NCBI GenBank assembly: GCA_021234155.1
Contig: JAJEKV010000013.1
Span: 8,629,193 to 8,693,192 of the forward strand
From: Isoetes taiwanensis
Taxonomy: Eukaryota > Streptophyta > Lycopodiopsida > Isoetales > Isoetaceae
Length of the DNA stretch: 64,000 bases
Direction: 5' to 3'
In this document: in pieces, positions 40,366 through 51,933 of the stretch
Position numbering within the stretch: the first letter of the stretch is position 1
Layout: each line of letters starts with the position of its first letter
Notes under the pieces: model-generated
Told to the model about the DNA's origin: nothing
Seen by the model: only the letters and a program-made list of their open reading frames with translations
Databases searched by the model: none
Made by a program: the position numbers and the translations under genes

Positions 40366-41112
40366 TTGTTGAACAATGTTGATATTGCATTCTTTCTTGA
40401 AGCAGGAGAACATGAGGAATCGAGATTGCCTAATATTGTTGGCTTTAAGATGGTGCATTCGGTGTGGCCCCCAAGGGGTGGAGATTTAAGGGATATGGTA
40501 GCATTGCTTGTTTTGGTAAGAAATGAATTTGTATCTTTAGTCAATGTTCTTTATGAAAAGGCATCGCTTCAGACCATTTGGATTGTTGTACCAGGGCAGT
40601 TTGGAAATATTTATATTGTTGGGTATTATTATCCACCTCGTGGATCTCATGTATATAATTCAGATGAGCTGGACAGAGATGACCCCTTTGCACAGTTGGA
40701 GCATAGAGTGTTCTCCTTTAGTGATCTGGGTGATGTTTTGTTAATGGGTGATTTTAATGGAAAGACGTCTCACAGGCAAGCTGCTAGAGTTAGTGCTGAT
40801 GGGAACCCGAAATGGGTTGAAATGTTAGATCATATTGAGTTCACGGAAACTGGTTGGAATAGATATTCAAAAGACAAAATACATTGGCCCTCTCCACAGG
40901 GTAATCATGTTCTGGCTTTTTGCAGTGACTTAAATCTGGTCATCTACAATGGGACGACCAAATTTCCAGGAACAGGAGCACTTACGTGTAGAGAAGTGAG
41001 TGTGGTGGACTATGTTTTGGTCAAACCCTCTTTTGCACGACAAGTGGTTAGTTTTTCTATTGGAAAGGACAACATTGAGTCTGACCATGAACCTCTACTG
41101 TGCAGGCATGCC
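40312..41112 (+). pseudogene. LINE G APE-type endonuclease (start of ORF2)
   Basis: The frame begins MYWNINTLT, then after a TAA at 40339 it is open: VDIAFFLEAGEHEE, MVALLVLVRNEFVSL, YIVGYYYPPRGSH, LLMGDFNGK (catalytic DxN at 40747-40758) and DNIESDHEPLLCR (SDH at about 41080). These are the N, E, Y, DFN and SDH motifs of LINE endonucleases that nick target DNA. The RT that should follow is missing after 41112. LINE C begins with the same SDH segment, so this may be the 5' half of a related family. Confidence 0.75.
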
Positions 41113-41454
41113 TGTCCATGCACACTGCCCCAAATTTTCGTCCACGGTAAAACTCTACTTTCCTTAGGTCCAGATGTACTTTATTTAGAGATCACAAAAA
41201 AATTTATATGTAGATCTGTGGAGGTGTGGTTTTATTAAGTGACGGTGTTGTTTTTTAAGTGGACAAGGAACGTCCACTGTTGCTTTTTTTAAGGATCCGT
41301 GGTTTTTGTTTTTTAGGAGGTGTTGTTTTTTAAGGAGGTATATTTTTTGTTAAAAGAACTGTGGTTCTTGTTTTTTTTAGTGTTGTTTTTCAGGTGGTGT
41401 AGTTTTTGGAGGTACAGTTTTTTTTTAAGGATATATGGTTCTCTAATGGGGTGT
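41113..41454. other. T/G-rich stretch with no gene
   Basis: Repeated GTTGTTTTTTAAG / GTGGTTTTTGTTTTTTAG motifs on the plus strand look like a degenerate simple repeat. They replace the reverse transcriptase expected after the endonuclease. Confidence 0.5.
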
Positions 41455-41458
41455 GATA

Positions 41459-41780
41459 GGGTGAAAGCATGTTAGGGTGTCCCTTAAAAAGTATTATTTA
41501 GTGACTAAAAAAGTACCTAAAAAAGGTACCCAGGACTGGGTACTGGGTACCTGTGTAATATGTCAATAAAAGGTACATTTTAGAACTTTTATATAAATTT
41601 TGGGCTTAGATAGCATTATATTTATCTTACCTTTAAATATTAACACGTCCTTGACTTTTATTTTGGACTTTTGTACTAGTTTTAATGAAAAGAAAAATGA
41701 GAAAGTACCCAGTTCTGAAGTACCTAGTGTATGTACTTTTGCAGGTTCCAAAAGTGGTACACCCTAACATGCTTTTACCC
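41459..41780. mobile_element. MITE 2, 322 bp, with 4-bp target duplication GATA
   Basis: Terminal inverted repeats begin GGGTGAAAGCATGTTAGGGT (left) and GGGTAAAAGCATGTTAGGGT (right, complement). Flanks are GATA at 41455-41458 and 41781-41784. The interior has inverted GGTACCCAGGACTGGGTAC-type sequence and no ORF. It is the same family as MITE 1. A 4-bp duplication of variable sequence is unusual among plant MITEs; Sola-type elements are one group known for it. Confidence 0.85.
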
Positions 41781-41784
41781 GATA

Positions 41785-42240
<456 letters not shown>

Positions 42241-42557
42241 TTTTGCCATTTTGCCTCAAATCCATTTTTTGAGCATATGCACATGATCTCAGATCCCATT
42301 CAAACTTGCAGGAATTGAAAGAACACAACAAAAACCTTATAGACACAAAATTTTATCCAATTTGAACACGTATCCCTCTATCACCTTAGTTCCAAATCAA
42401 GCCAAATTTCTTTCCACGAGTTCCTATAAGTTTTCCCTAATAGTCATTTTAAATATCAGCTAGAAATGTTAAAAAACACTCAAGATATCATCATTTGAGT
42501 GTGCATACCTTTTTTGCCATAGGAATGTGCAATGGCCAAATTTTTTGTCCACTTGTC

Positions 42558-43205
42558 TCAAACATGCCAAGGTGGCTCAAACATGACAAGGTGGCTCAAA
42601 CATGCCACCAAAGTGGATCCAACATGCCATGGTGGCCCCAACATGCCATGCTGGCTCTAACATGCCACACATGCTCCAACATGCCAAGGTGGTGCAAACA
42701 TGCCATGTGGGCTCCACCATGCCACCTAGGCTCCAACATGCCAAGGTGGCTCAAACATGCCACGTGGGTCCAACATGCCACCTAGGCTCAAACATGTCAA
42801 GGTGGCTAAAACATGCCACGCGGGCTCCAACATGCCACCTAGGCTCCAACATGCCAAGGTGGCTCAAACATGCCACGTGAACTCCAACATGTGACATAGG
42901 CTCCAACATGCCAAGGTCGCTCAAACATTAAGGTGGCTCAAATATGCCACGTGGGCTCCAACATGCCACCTAGGCTCCAACATGCGAAGGTGGCTCAAAC
43001 ATGCCATGTTGGCTCCAATATGCCAGGGTGGCTCAAACGTGCCACCTAGCTAGGCTCAAACATGCCATGCGGGCTCCAACATGCCGCCTAGGCCCCAACA
43101 TGCCATGCTGGCTCAAACATGCCACGTGGGCTCCAACATGCCACCTAGGCTCCAACATGCCAAGGTGGCTCAAACATGCCACGCGGGCTCCTACATCCCA
43201 CCTAG
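42558..43205 (+). repeat. Minisatellite with ~20-bp period (AACATGCCA unit)
   Basis: About 32 units of the type GGCTCMAACATGCCAMGGTG or CTAGGCTCCAACATGCCACC are arranged in tandem. Variants alternate AAGGTGGCTCAAACATGCC, ACGTGGGCTCCAACATGCC and ACCTAGGCTCCAACATGCC, suggesting a higher-order unit of about 58-60 bp. Because 60 is a multiple of 3, one frame stays open (MPRWLKHAT-like peptides), but this is a by-product of the repeat. Confidence 0.92.
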
Positions 43206-44060
43206 GCTACTATGAATGGGGATAAGAGCTCTTCGAAGATATTATGGAACTTCAAGATATTGCAAGACAGAACTAAAAATGGACTGCCAGATTCTTCTCC
43301 AAGTTCCTTGCTCCATGACGTTCTACTGAAGGAACTTGCAGATTCATTACCATCATCAAAAATGATAATCTGCTCAAAAGAGAAAACCAGTATCCTAAAA
43401 ATATCAAGCAGAACCCATCACTAAAAACAAACTGCATATATTTATAGCCACCAGGTTACAGTAATGTGCATATCTTGTTTATACTGAATATTGCGGCAGC
43501 CCTTGCTATCTGACCTGCAAGCTGAAAATGGAAACGGTAGAAAACATATCTTTCTAGTACAGATATAAATCAAACTGAATTTATATGTTTGAAAAGCCAG
43601 ATGTTTCGGTGTATACTTGCAAGAATAGAAGGAACAAACAACACACAAAATATATGTTGTAGTAGGGGTGATGATAATATATACCTTCTTGAATATATCG
43701 CATTTGACCGTATCTGCAAGTCAAGTCATCACTTTAATAACTAACTGCATGCGCAACCTATGGTGATAAAATGGGCAAGGCGCATCTCTTCCAATTCTGG
43801 TAATGTAACCTCCACAACGTTTCAAGCATAGTGCACATCGTTTCCCCTATTGCATGTCAGGCATTAGAATGACATCCTATGGCAACCAAAAATGAGAATA
43901 ACTGACCAATAGCTTCTTGTATCCACATGAAAGAGGAACCGTGCATAATATATTCAATTAGTGTCCAAATGAAGATGGGGATAAGAGCTCCTCGAACATG
44001 GGCATATAACACGATCTCTTGCAGTATACATGTGATGTATGTCTTATTATCTAAGGTGGC
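43206..44060. other. No gene recognised
   Basis: GGGGATAAGAGCTCYTCGAA occurs at about 43218 and 43977, marking a short dispersed repeat. No coding signal is convincing before 44090. Confidence 0.4.
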
Positions 44061-45119
44061 CTGAAGACGAAATGGATGAGGGTGCCGAGTGTTTTCATGC
44101 CCTGAAGAGGAAATGGATGAGGATGTCGTGTGGTTCATTGACCTCGCCAAGCTCGACTTAACACTCTTCTGCAGGAAAAAGGAAGCAGACAAGCTGACCA
44201 AACAAGAAATCGTAATCTCTTATAAGGAAGAGGACAACACCAACTGCAAATTGCTGTTGGAGATGACACATAAAAGCAGAAGAAAGATCTACTCAGACAT
44301 ACTCAGTATAGAGCTACTGCATACAAAGATACTTTCATGAAGACAGATGTGAATGGTGAGACATGTTTTAAGTATGATTGGCCCACTAATGTAGCAGTTA
44401 CACCAATATCTACCACAGGGTTACAGCTATATATGCATAGGGACACGTTCAATAAATTGACACTAAGTCACTATCTGCAGCAAGCTAGAGAATTAGCTGG
44501 CTCGAAAGCTTCTAGGAGGGTCCTGAGTCTAGGAAAGGATGTTGAACCTGCAGTTGTCGAGGGCATAGAAGCTTCAGGATTTGAGAATGAATAGGACAGG
44601 GTGGCGCAGCTGGAGGCCATGAACAAGCTGAATAAGTACTCTGACCATTATCCATGTGGTCTTAAGACAACTTTTTAGCTCCACGTGGAAGCGCCTCATC
44701 CGTTCACCAAGCTCCATTTACGTTAGCAGACGATATGATCCAGCACATGTTATGGAGATTGTTCAGTGCATGATTAGTAATCCACATCAAATGTGTATGC
44801 CAGCAGATGTGTTACCTTGGAATTCGATCACGAATAAGCCTGCTGTATGGGTGAATGCCGAGGAGCTATTAGGAAATGATGAGATTAAATTCGTCATCAT
44901 CGATGGGCAGCATTCAGTTGAGGCACAAAAGGCACGCATCAGGTAGGCAAAACAAACATGCCAAACAATGTTCTACAATCACTATGCATATAGGAGGTGC
45001 CGACTCTTGGATGCCAATACTCCACCTGTAGATATGATTGAGATTAATGCTACTTTAAACGAAATGGGGAAGATGTTTCTATACAAAAGGTAATTTACTA
45101 CAGTAAAATGTTATCCTTT

Positions 45120-45345
45120 TAATATCTTTAAATCAATTCAATTCACGCCAGGCGTGCTAATTGCATTGATTTAAAAGCACGCCTGTCGTGAATTGCGTTA
45201 CAAGCGTGCTTTAAATCAATTCAATTCGTTCCAGGCATGCTTTCTACACAGCGTAAAGCATGCTTGGCGCGAATTGTGTTGATTTGAAAGCACGCTTGGC
45301 GTAAATTGCGTTAACAGAGTGCTTTTAAATCAATTCAATTTCCAT
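45120..45345. repeat. Intronic cluster of CACGCC-A-GGCGTG palindromes
   Basis: Inside the intron 45092-45389, variants of AAATCAATTCAATTCACGCC / AGGCGTGCTTTAAA recur at least five times in alternating orientation. They include the perfect 13-base palindrome CACGCCAGGCGTG near 45146. The array can fold into several hairpins. Confidence 0.8.
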
Positions 45346-47424
45346 CAGATGTGTTTCTACTTAAGATACTGATGCCATTTCTGTTGTAGTCCATACTTGG
45401 AGCAACTGCGCAATGCTCGTCAACAATGTATGGAATATGGCTGCCCATTACCCACCAGATAGGACAAGTGAAAGTCTGAGGCATTCAAGCTGCTAGAGCG
45501 GACTCTACTGCAGACAATTATATAGGAGAAGAAGAAGAGTGCAAGAAAATTGAAGAAAAAAGGTGGTGATGACAATGCAGATCCTTCTGATAGCACATCC
45601 AGCAGGTCAGGTCCAATAAATTCGTATAAGATTGTATTTTGTAAGGAGGCAATATGGCTCAAGTGGAATGAATTCTGGGATGCTTATGTATAAAAGAAGC
45701 TGACAGATACCATGGGTAGGATGCCTCCTGTTGATGTAAGCAACAGCTTTGACTTGAATGTGACAGAGATGAGAAAGGCTCAGGGGCTAGACGACACTGA
45801 GACCATTTGGGTGTTAGACTAGTGCCTAAAGAAGGAGGTCTTATATAAGAAGAGTGCTTTCAATAAGGATAGAATGTCCTTCATTGAGTGCTCCAGCTAT
45901 GTGAAGGATGTACGTACAATGAAGTCAGTTGTAGGAGCTGAGTTACAAAGGCTATTGGGGGATGTTGCATTATCTAAAATTCGATTGCTTGACAAGTAAA
46001 AAGTCAGTAATGATGACATAAAGAAGTATGTTGGTCAAAGGACTTCCTAAAGAATTGGAAGGCTAAGAATGCAAAGCATAAAGAGACTTTGCCCCCTAAG
46101 ATATTGGCCGAGTTGAGAAGAAAAGTGGCCCTTGTGAAGAAGGTTACTGGAGAAGAAGATACTGTCCAGTATTCAGTAAAGGTCTCTTGCCAGAATTAAC
46201 TATTTGCCTTAAAAACATATCACTCTTTGTATTGGACAGTAAAGGTGGGAGAGGAGACTTGGGGATGAACCAGAAGGACCATAGCATCTTCTTTACCAGC
46301 TGTATAGAATTGACAACTGAGAGGTGCTTCGCCATTGTCATTGAATGTCCTTCAGATGACTCACATCTGCATGCACTATCAGATGCTCATGATCTGGAGT
46401 GCCTGAAAGGTTTTAGGGAGGGATGCCTAATGTATGATATTAAGGATAATGAGCTGGGAACAGCACGCAAGATGACACATGTGATCTTCATTATGTGTCT
46501 ATGCTGTCAGACGAGGAATATAATAGTGTTAAGGCCAAGGGTGACAATAGCAGTGCATGAGAATGTTTTCTTCTAGATGATCCAGACCTAACAACTATAT
46601 TCTTTCATATGGATCAGGATCTGGATCATGAAGATGAGTCAGAAGAGGATGCGATTGGGACCCTCTCCTAAGTGGTGAGATCAAGTACGAGCTACTTACT
46701 AAGGAGAAGGTTCTCTTAAATAAAAATGGTTTCCCCCCCGTCAATGGCTGCTTACCTTGTCGAGGTTTTTGCTCCAAGTGACACAACATGCTTGGAGCTC
46801 CATGTTAGAGGTTATATTGCCCGAGAGGCTCTGATGGGTGTTAGAAGATGTCACTATTTTGTGAGTAATGAGCAGGCAAAAGACTTTCTTGAACCATTCC
46901 TCATGCATGTACTTGCCAAATCTCCTAAAGATCCTTATGGCAACCTGAAATTTTCAGCAATCACAAGCTTCATGGACTTGTCCAACTAAAAAATGGACAA
47001 TGGTTCCGGGGAGAGAACTAGTAATGCGCAGCCTGATAAGGAAAGTAATGAGCAATTGGTTACTAAACTGGCTGCTCAAAGTAATGTGATAATGTAGAAT
47101 ATGGGGGATATCCTTGCCTCCCTTGCGAGTGATGCAACCATTTTTATACAATAGATTCACAGGTTTCACAGGGATTTAACTGATAAGGAAACCGAGGGAG
47201 AAAGGACCATTGATAACCCAAGCGACTCTAATGATTCCCAGGTTTGCCAAATCAACACTAAAATAATGTCAGTTGTGAAGGACGTAAAGGGACTAATAGA
47301 AAATAACAATTCTAACAGTCAGAAAAACACGAAGATTAAGGGTGGCGAAGGGGAGAATGATGCCGATGACGATAGCAAAACTGAAGAAAGGTATGACAAC
47401 ATGCTCATTGTATTTACTTAGTAT

Positions 47425-47565
47425 TGCTCGCCTTGCAGACAAAATCGCGCCAGGCATGATTTAGTTTATCTTCATCGAATTAAATCATGCCAAGCGTGCT
47501 TTAATTATATTTCATTGTCAGACTAAATCACGTCGAGCGCGATTTGGATAAGCCTAACGCAACAC
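47425..47565. repeat. Second intronic cluster of the same palindromic motif
   Basis: TCGCGCCAGGCATGATTTA, AAATCATGCCAAGCGTGCTT, ATCACGTCGAGCGCGATTT and ACACCTGGCGCA lie within the 47392-47653 intron. The CGCCAGGCG-like core is the same as in the 45.1-45.3 kb intron, over 2 kb away. Confidence 0.75.
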
Positions 47566-48082
47566 CTGGCGCATTTGTCTTGTTTCCATGTCTAATATAA
47601 GGGTGTACATGCTTATCATATCTTTTTGACTGGATACATGTTTGATGTTTCAGCTTCCCTTGCTTTTCTAAGAAGGTTGTGGTGTTTGACCTTAACGGAG
47701 TTCTTTGTAAGATTTTTTCGAAAAATAAGGTGGCTCTAGATCAGTTTCACTAGATACCAGTCCAAGTGGATCTATCCACTGCCGCACTTGAAGGAGATGC
47801 TAAATGAGGCATTTAGGTTATTTTGAGTTTGGTATTTGGTCGTCTATGGAACTCCGGAACATCAAGGATACTGTGGAGGCATTGGAGCAAATGGGTAGAC
47901 ATTGGTTGACCTTTTGGGATTAACACAAATATGTGAACTAATCCTAAAGATCCAACAGGCAAGCCTATCTTCATCAAACACTTGAGTAACATGATGAACG
48001 AACTTGGTATCGAGAATAAAGATGATATAATCATATTGGATGATGATGCTCTCAAATACTTCTACAATCAAACAAGGCCGTG

Positions 48083-49005
48083 AATCCACAATCTTATTAT
48101 CCAATTATGAATAATTAGGCCGTGAAGCTTATGCCTATTATGAATAACTGGCTATGGGGATGACAGTCCTTGAAGTGTTAGATTCACACCCAGAACTAGA
48201 TAGAACAGCTGACATGGAACCACATGTTGTTAAATTCGTGAAAAAAATATGGATTGACCCCTTAATGTTTTATTGGAATATATGATTTTTTTTTAATGAT
48301 ATTCATGTCATGTATCCATAATTTTGAGGTTCCACTTGCCTCGAAAATAATGCAATCTGTTATCATCTAACATATTATTTTCATCTCAATGCTCGTCAAT
48401 TTTGATGTCATCTATCTTAGCAACTTGCCCTTCATTTTTACATATTTCAATTCGCATCTAAAATGACAAATGGGAATTGCAATCTTATGTGATTTATCAA
48501 GTTAAAAAAAAGGCTTAAAAACAACAAAAGACCCCTAGAAAACAACCGCAGGTTGGCATGATTTTGGAGTTGACATAATCCCAATTTAATTGAATGATGG
48601 TTACCCGAAGGATGATGCTATTTCTTCTTCCATCACTTGGTGACGCTATTTCCATATAGACATTCCTAGTTGCTATTAACCTCTCACGTGTGTTTTTTAT
48701 CTGTTTGTTTTCTTGATATTTAGGTGGTCGCTTGCCTGCCGTGCACGTTCATCCGGCGTGAAGGTGTTTGTCAGTACCTGTAGTATTGCTCGAGCATACT
48801 CTATTATTTTGTTTCTTGTGAGGCAGCTCGACGTTGTTCCTATGGTCAGCTCCCTACACATTCCTTGAAACATTGTATACCACTGCTATAATGAATGACA
48901 AGACTATCTATCACCGATTTTTGTGTTCTTTGCGAGTCCCCTACCAGGTTGTGATCTTAGTTAATAAAAAAGGATAATTTGAGTTGTGCACTTAAATAAA
49001 TTGAA
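48083..49005. other. No gene recognised
   Basis: AT-rich sequence following the phosphatase-like stop. No repeat with another place in the window was found. Confidence 0.4.
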
Positions 49006-49165
49006 TTGAATTGATTTTTATCATCCACAGAGGCCAATTAGCCTATGGGACCCAAAGAAGGAATACACCAGACATATTACTGCTAGGATTAAAAAAACCC
49101 ACCCTGAAGATTTTTCGAGGGAAAAACGTTGGTAGTAATAGATATGCTGAGAGACTGTACAATGA
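49006..49165 (-). mobile_element. LINE 3'-tail fragment, minus strand
   Basis: Read on the minus strand it contains TTTTTCCCTCGAAAAATCTT, GGGTCCCATAGGCTAATTGG and CCTCTGTGGATGATAAAA, ending in (TCAAT/TTCAA)n. The tail of LINE F at 10672-10800 and the segment at 56960-57120 share this wording. It is a truncated member of that LINE family. Confidence 0.6.
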
Positions 49166-49530
49166 TATATGGGCATACTAAAATTTGCCATGCATAATTG
49201 AGAGCTAATCAAAATCCGCTCTTATAAGTTGATCACTGCCCTTAAAACACAAAAAAGAGTAACTACGACACTTTATGGTACAATATAACCTTGAAGGTAC
49301 ATAAACATAAATTCAAGGATAAATATACAAATATTACAATATTGCCAATATTCTATAAAAGCAAAACTACTAGTTCCCTTTGCAGTCATTGACCACTAAG
49401 AAGAAAATCTGCCAAAATTTGATATAAGAGCTTTTCCACCAAAAAATCTGATCTTCCACTTCAAGTCCCAGAGTTTTGGATAGTTTATCCCCCAGATGGA
49501 TCAAGAAAAAAAGGAAGTTGAAAAATAGAT
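49166..49530. other. No gene recognised
   Basis: AT-rich, no open frame of note. Confidence 0.4.
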
Positions 49531-49582
49531 AGATAGATAGATAGTATTTTGACGTCACGCCACTAGGCAGATAGATAGATAG
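49531..49582 (-). mobile_element. SINE tail fragment flanked by (GATA)n
   Basis: On the minus strand it reads CTGCCTAGTGGCGTGACGTC followed by AAAATACTATC and (TATC)n, the same 3' end as the SINE-like unit at 17245-17436. GATA repeats flank it on both sides. Confidence 0.7.
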
Positions 49583-51600
49583 AGAAAAGATTATGGAGAC
49601 TTGAGGCAAAAAGTTGAAGAGGAAAGTGAATGTGGAGAAGGATGAAAGAAAATAATGTAGATATTCGAGAGAGAAGGTTATCTCACGTGATTCATTAAAA
49701 CTCCTAATATGTAGGATTTTCCTTCATCTAACAGATTTTTCCAATGGTGCCTGCATGGTGCTAAAAAAATAAAGGGAGTATTCAATTATATTAACCTAGA
49801 CTCCAAAATAGTTAGAAACAGTATATGTAGGCGGCTTACTCGGCGAGGATTTATCACTAGAATACTTAAAGTACCATTTCTCTTTTAGATTTCGACGAAA
49901 ATCCTAGTAGAACCCCTCATCAAGGGCTTCAAGAAACATAAGGTTGACTTAAAAAAGAAATCACGATAAAGAAGTCGAATCCTCATAAAATACAACAATT
50001 TAGATGAATATAGCAATTAAGGGAGGATGGATGGAATGAAAGAAATTTTGATAATAGTACTAGGGGGGTGAAGAAAAGTTGATGGAATGTGAAAACTTGG
50101 AATAAATAGTAAATCTTGAGAATATAATGATTTCAAATTGTATGCAACCCATGAATGTGATGCATGCACGCCATCAATGTTTCCCTTGCTCTAGAACGGT
50201 GATTTGGTTATGCTGACATCACACTGCATTCTTGTATGCATGCAAAACTCAAAAAAAGAGGACCACTTCCATTTACACTAGCTATGGAAAGAAACATCCC
50301 ACACATAGTGAATACATTGAGAAATAAACAGGACTTATGAGATGGGGAACAAAAAGGGTTGTACATTAATGATTGAATTGAAAAAAGTTGTTGTTTCAAG
50401 TATTTTTCTTGTACTTTTGCAATTGATATTCAATTATTTGTTAAAACTATGTAAAAGCAAAATTCATTGGATCATAATGCAAACAGTTAATCTGTGCAAT
50501 GAATTCACATCAATGAGCTATCACCTATTCACCATTACTTTCAAATACTCAACAGAAGTGAAGCTGCAATGAATTCACATCAATGAGCTATCACCTATTC
50601 ACCATTAATTTCAAATTCTCAACCATCATAAGCACAAAATTGATGGAGGTAGAAGGGAAATGGTAAGTACGTGACATAATAGTAGGTGTACAAAACAATA
50701 TAAAGTAAATGGTCTCAACTTGTTGTTTGTGATGAATCAAGGTATTTATAACTTTACATAAGTTCGAACATTCTGATATCAATTATCAAAATGGTTATAA
50801 CGAGAATCTTTGTCATAGTTATATGAACACCTATACCTAATTTATAGTCAATTATTGGTGTTCCCTGCAAGATTTAGCACAACTAGAATTTTTGTTCTAG
50901 TCTTTAGGATTTAGCACAACGAGAATTTTTGTTCTAGACTTTAGGTTTAATCTACTGTATGCTTGATGCAACACATGCTACATTTGTCTACCTTGACCCC
51001 AGCAAAGATATGGAAAATCAGATCGCAATCCCAATTATAATGAATTATGATGCTGTTTGATGATGACACATATGAATCACGGAGCAAGTTGGGTGATAAG
51101 ATGGTCAGGAAACAGAGAATCAATGACTTTTAGCCTAGACGAATCGCGTGCGAGATCATTGACCATGAGGAGAACTTTGGACATCATTGCGACATCTGCA
51201 AGCAACAAAGGTGAAGGAACTGAACCCGAGTTAGCCGAGGCTGGCTAATAGAAAATGAAAAGAGGCAATTAGGGTGCCTGAAGGGGACGTGCACGACAGA
51301 AATGGGAGTCACCTTTAAAGGATTGGATAGAGGCCACACAACATGAGGGCAAAGGGAAGGGAGAGGCATAGACATGAACGTTAGGAAGAACAGTTCGAAG
51401 TGGGCTGATATAGGGATGCGTTATCACCCAACGGGTTTAGAGATGGTGCCTTCCTGATGTGAAGGCTGATACCGTGCTCTGGCGATGGCTCTGCCGGATT
51501 GAAGGCATGTGCCTGTGAAAATACTACCGTGCATCAGATAAGCCTGGGCCTGCTTCTTTTTTCGCATTATTTTTTAGAAGCCAGGATTAAGTGGCGCTGC
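49583..51600. other. Upstream region of the TCP gene; only small duplications seen
   Basis: Two local tandem duplications are visible: about 58 bp at 50497-50556 and 50568-50625 (AATGAATTCACATCAATGAG..), and about 38 bp at 50868-50945 (GATTTAGCACAAC..TTTTTGTTCTAG). No gene is recognised. The last 300 bp become GC-richer toward the TCP gene. Confidence 0.5.
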
Positions 51601-51933
51601 CGCTGCAGCACAGGGGTCTATTCAAGCTGGAGGGCGACATGGCGATGATGCATCTGGATCATGTGTAAGTATGAGTGGGCTGCACCAATTTTGATGCGCC
51701 ATCGTACCAACGATTCCTTCCTCTTTGTTTCTGCGAGTAGTAGATTCGTTCGTTCGTGTAGCAAAAAAAAAACAGTTTTATGATTCTGGGAAGAAAACCC
51801 AGAAAACAGTTGTTTGATTCGTAGCTTATCGGTGGCAGATCTGTGAAAACGGGTGGGTTTTTGTGATGGGTTTTGTGCAGGGTACAGCGATGGATCAAGA
51901 GGTATTCGATGAGCGGTTAGATCGGGCGAGACG

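Larger units (their letters stand above)
44089..48082 (+). pseudogene. Decayed multi-exon gene: ParB-like DGQH segment plus FCP1-like phosphatase domain
   Basis: Readable blocks on the plus strand: DEDVVWFIDLAKLDLTLFCR (44117), GETCFKYDWPTNVAVTPIST (44355), then VWVNAEELLGNDEIKF and VIIDGQHSVEAQKARI (about 44848-44940), which resembles the ParB/sulfiredoxin-type core (DGxHRxEA). Later come MGKMFLYK and PYLEQLRNARQQCMEYGCPL across a GT-AG intron (45092-45389), and SAFNKDRMSFIECSSYVKDV. After a second intron (47392-47653) follow KKVVVFDLNGVLC, LKEMLNEAF, FEFGIWSSMELRNIKDTVEA and GKPIFIKHLSNMMNELGIEN..IIILDDDALKYFYNQTRP, matching the FCP1/NLI-interacting-factor HAD phosphatase fold (DLNGV in place of DLDGT). 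Many in-frame stops and shifts indicate a pseudogene. The combination is not one I know. Confidence 0.6.

Noticed and set aside
42495-43225. Open frames with MPRWLKHAT-like repeats
   Set aside because: By-product of a minisatellite whose ~60-bp super-unit is a multiple of three.
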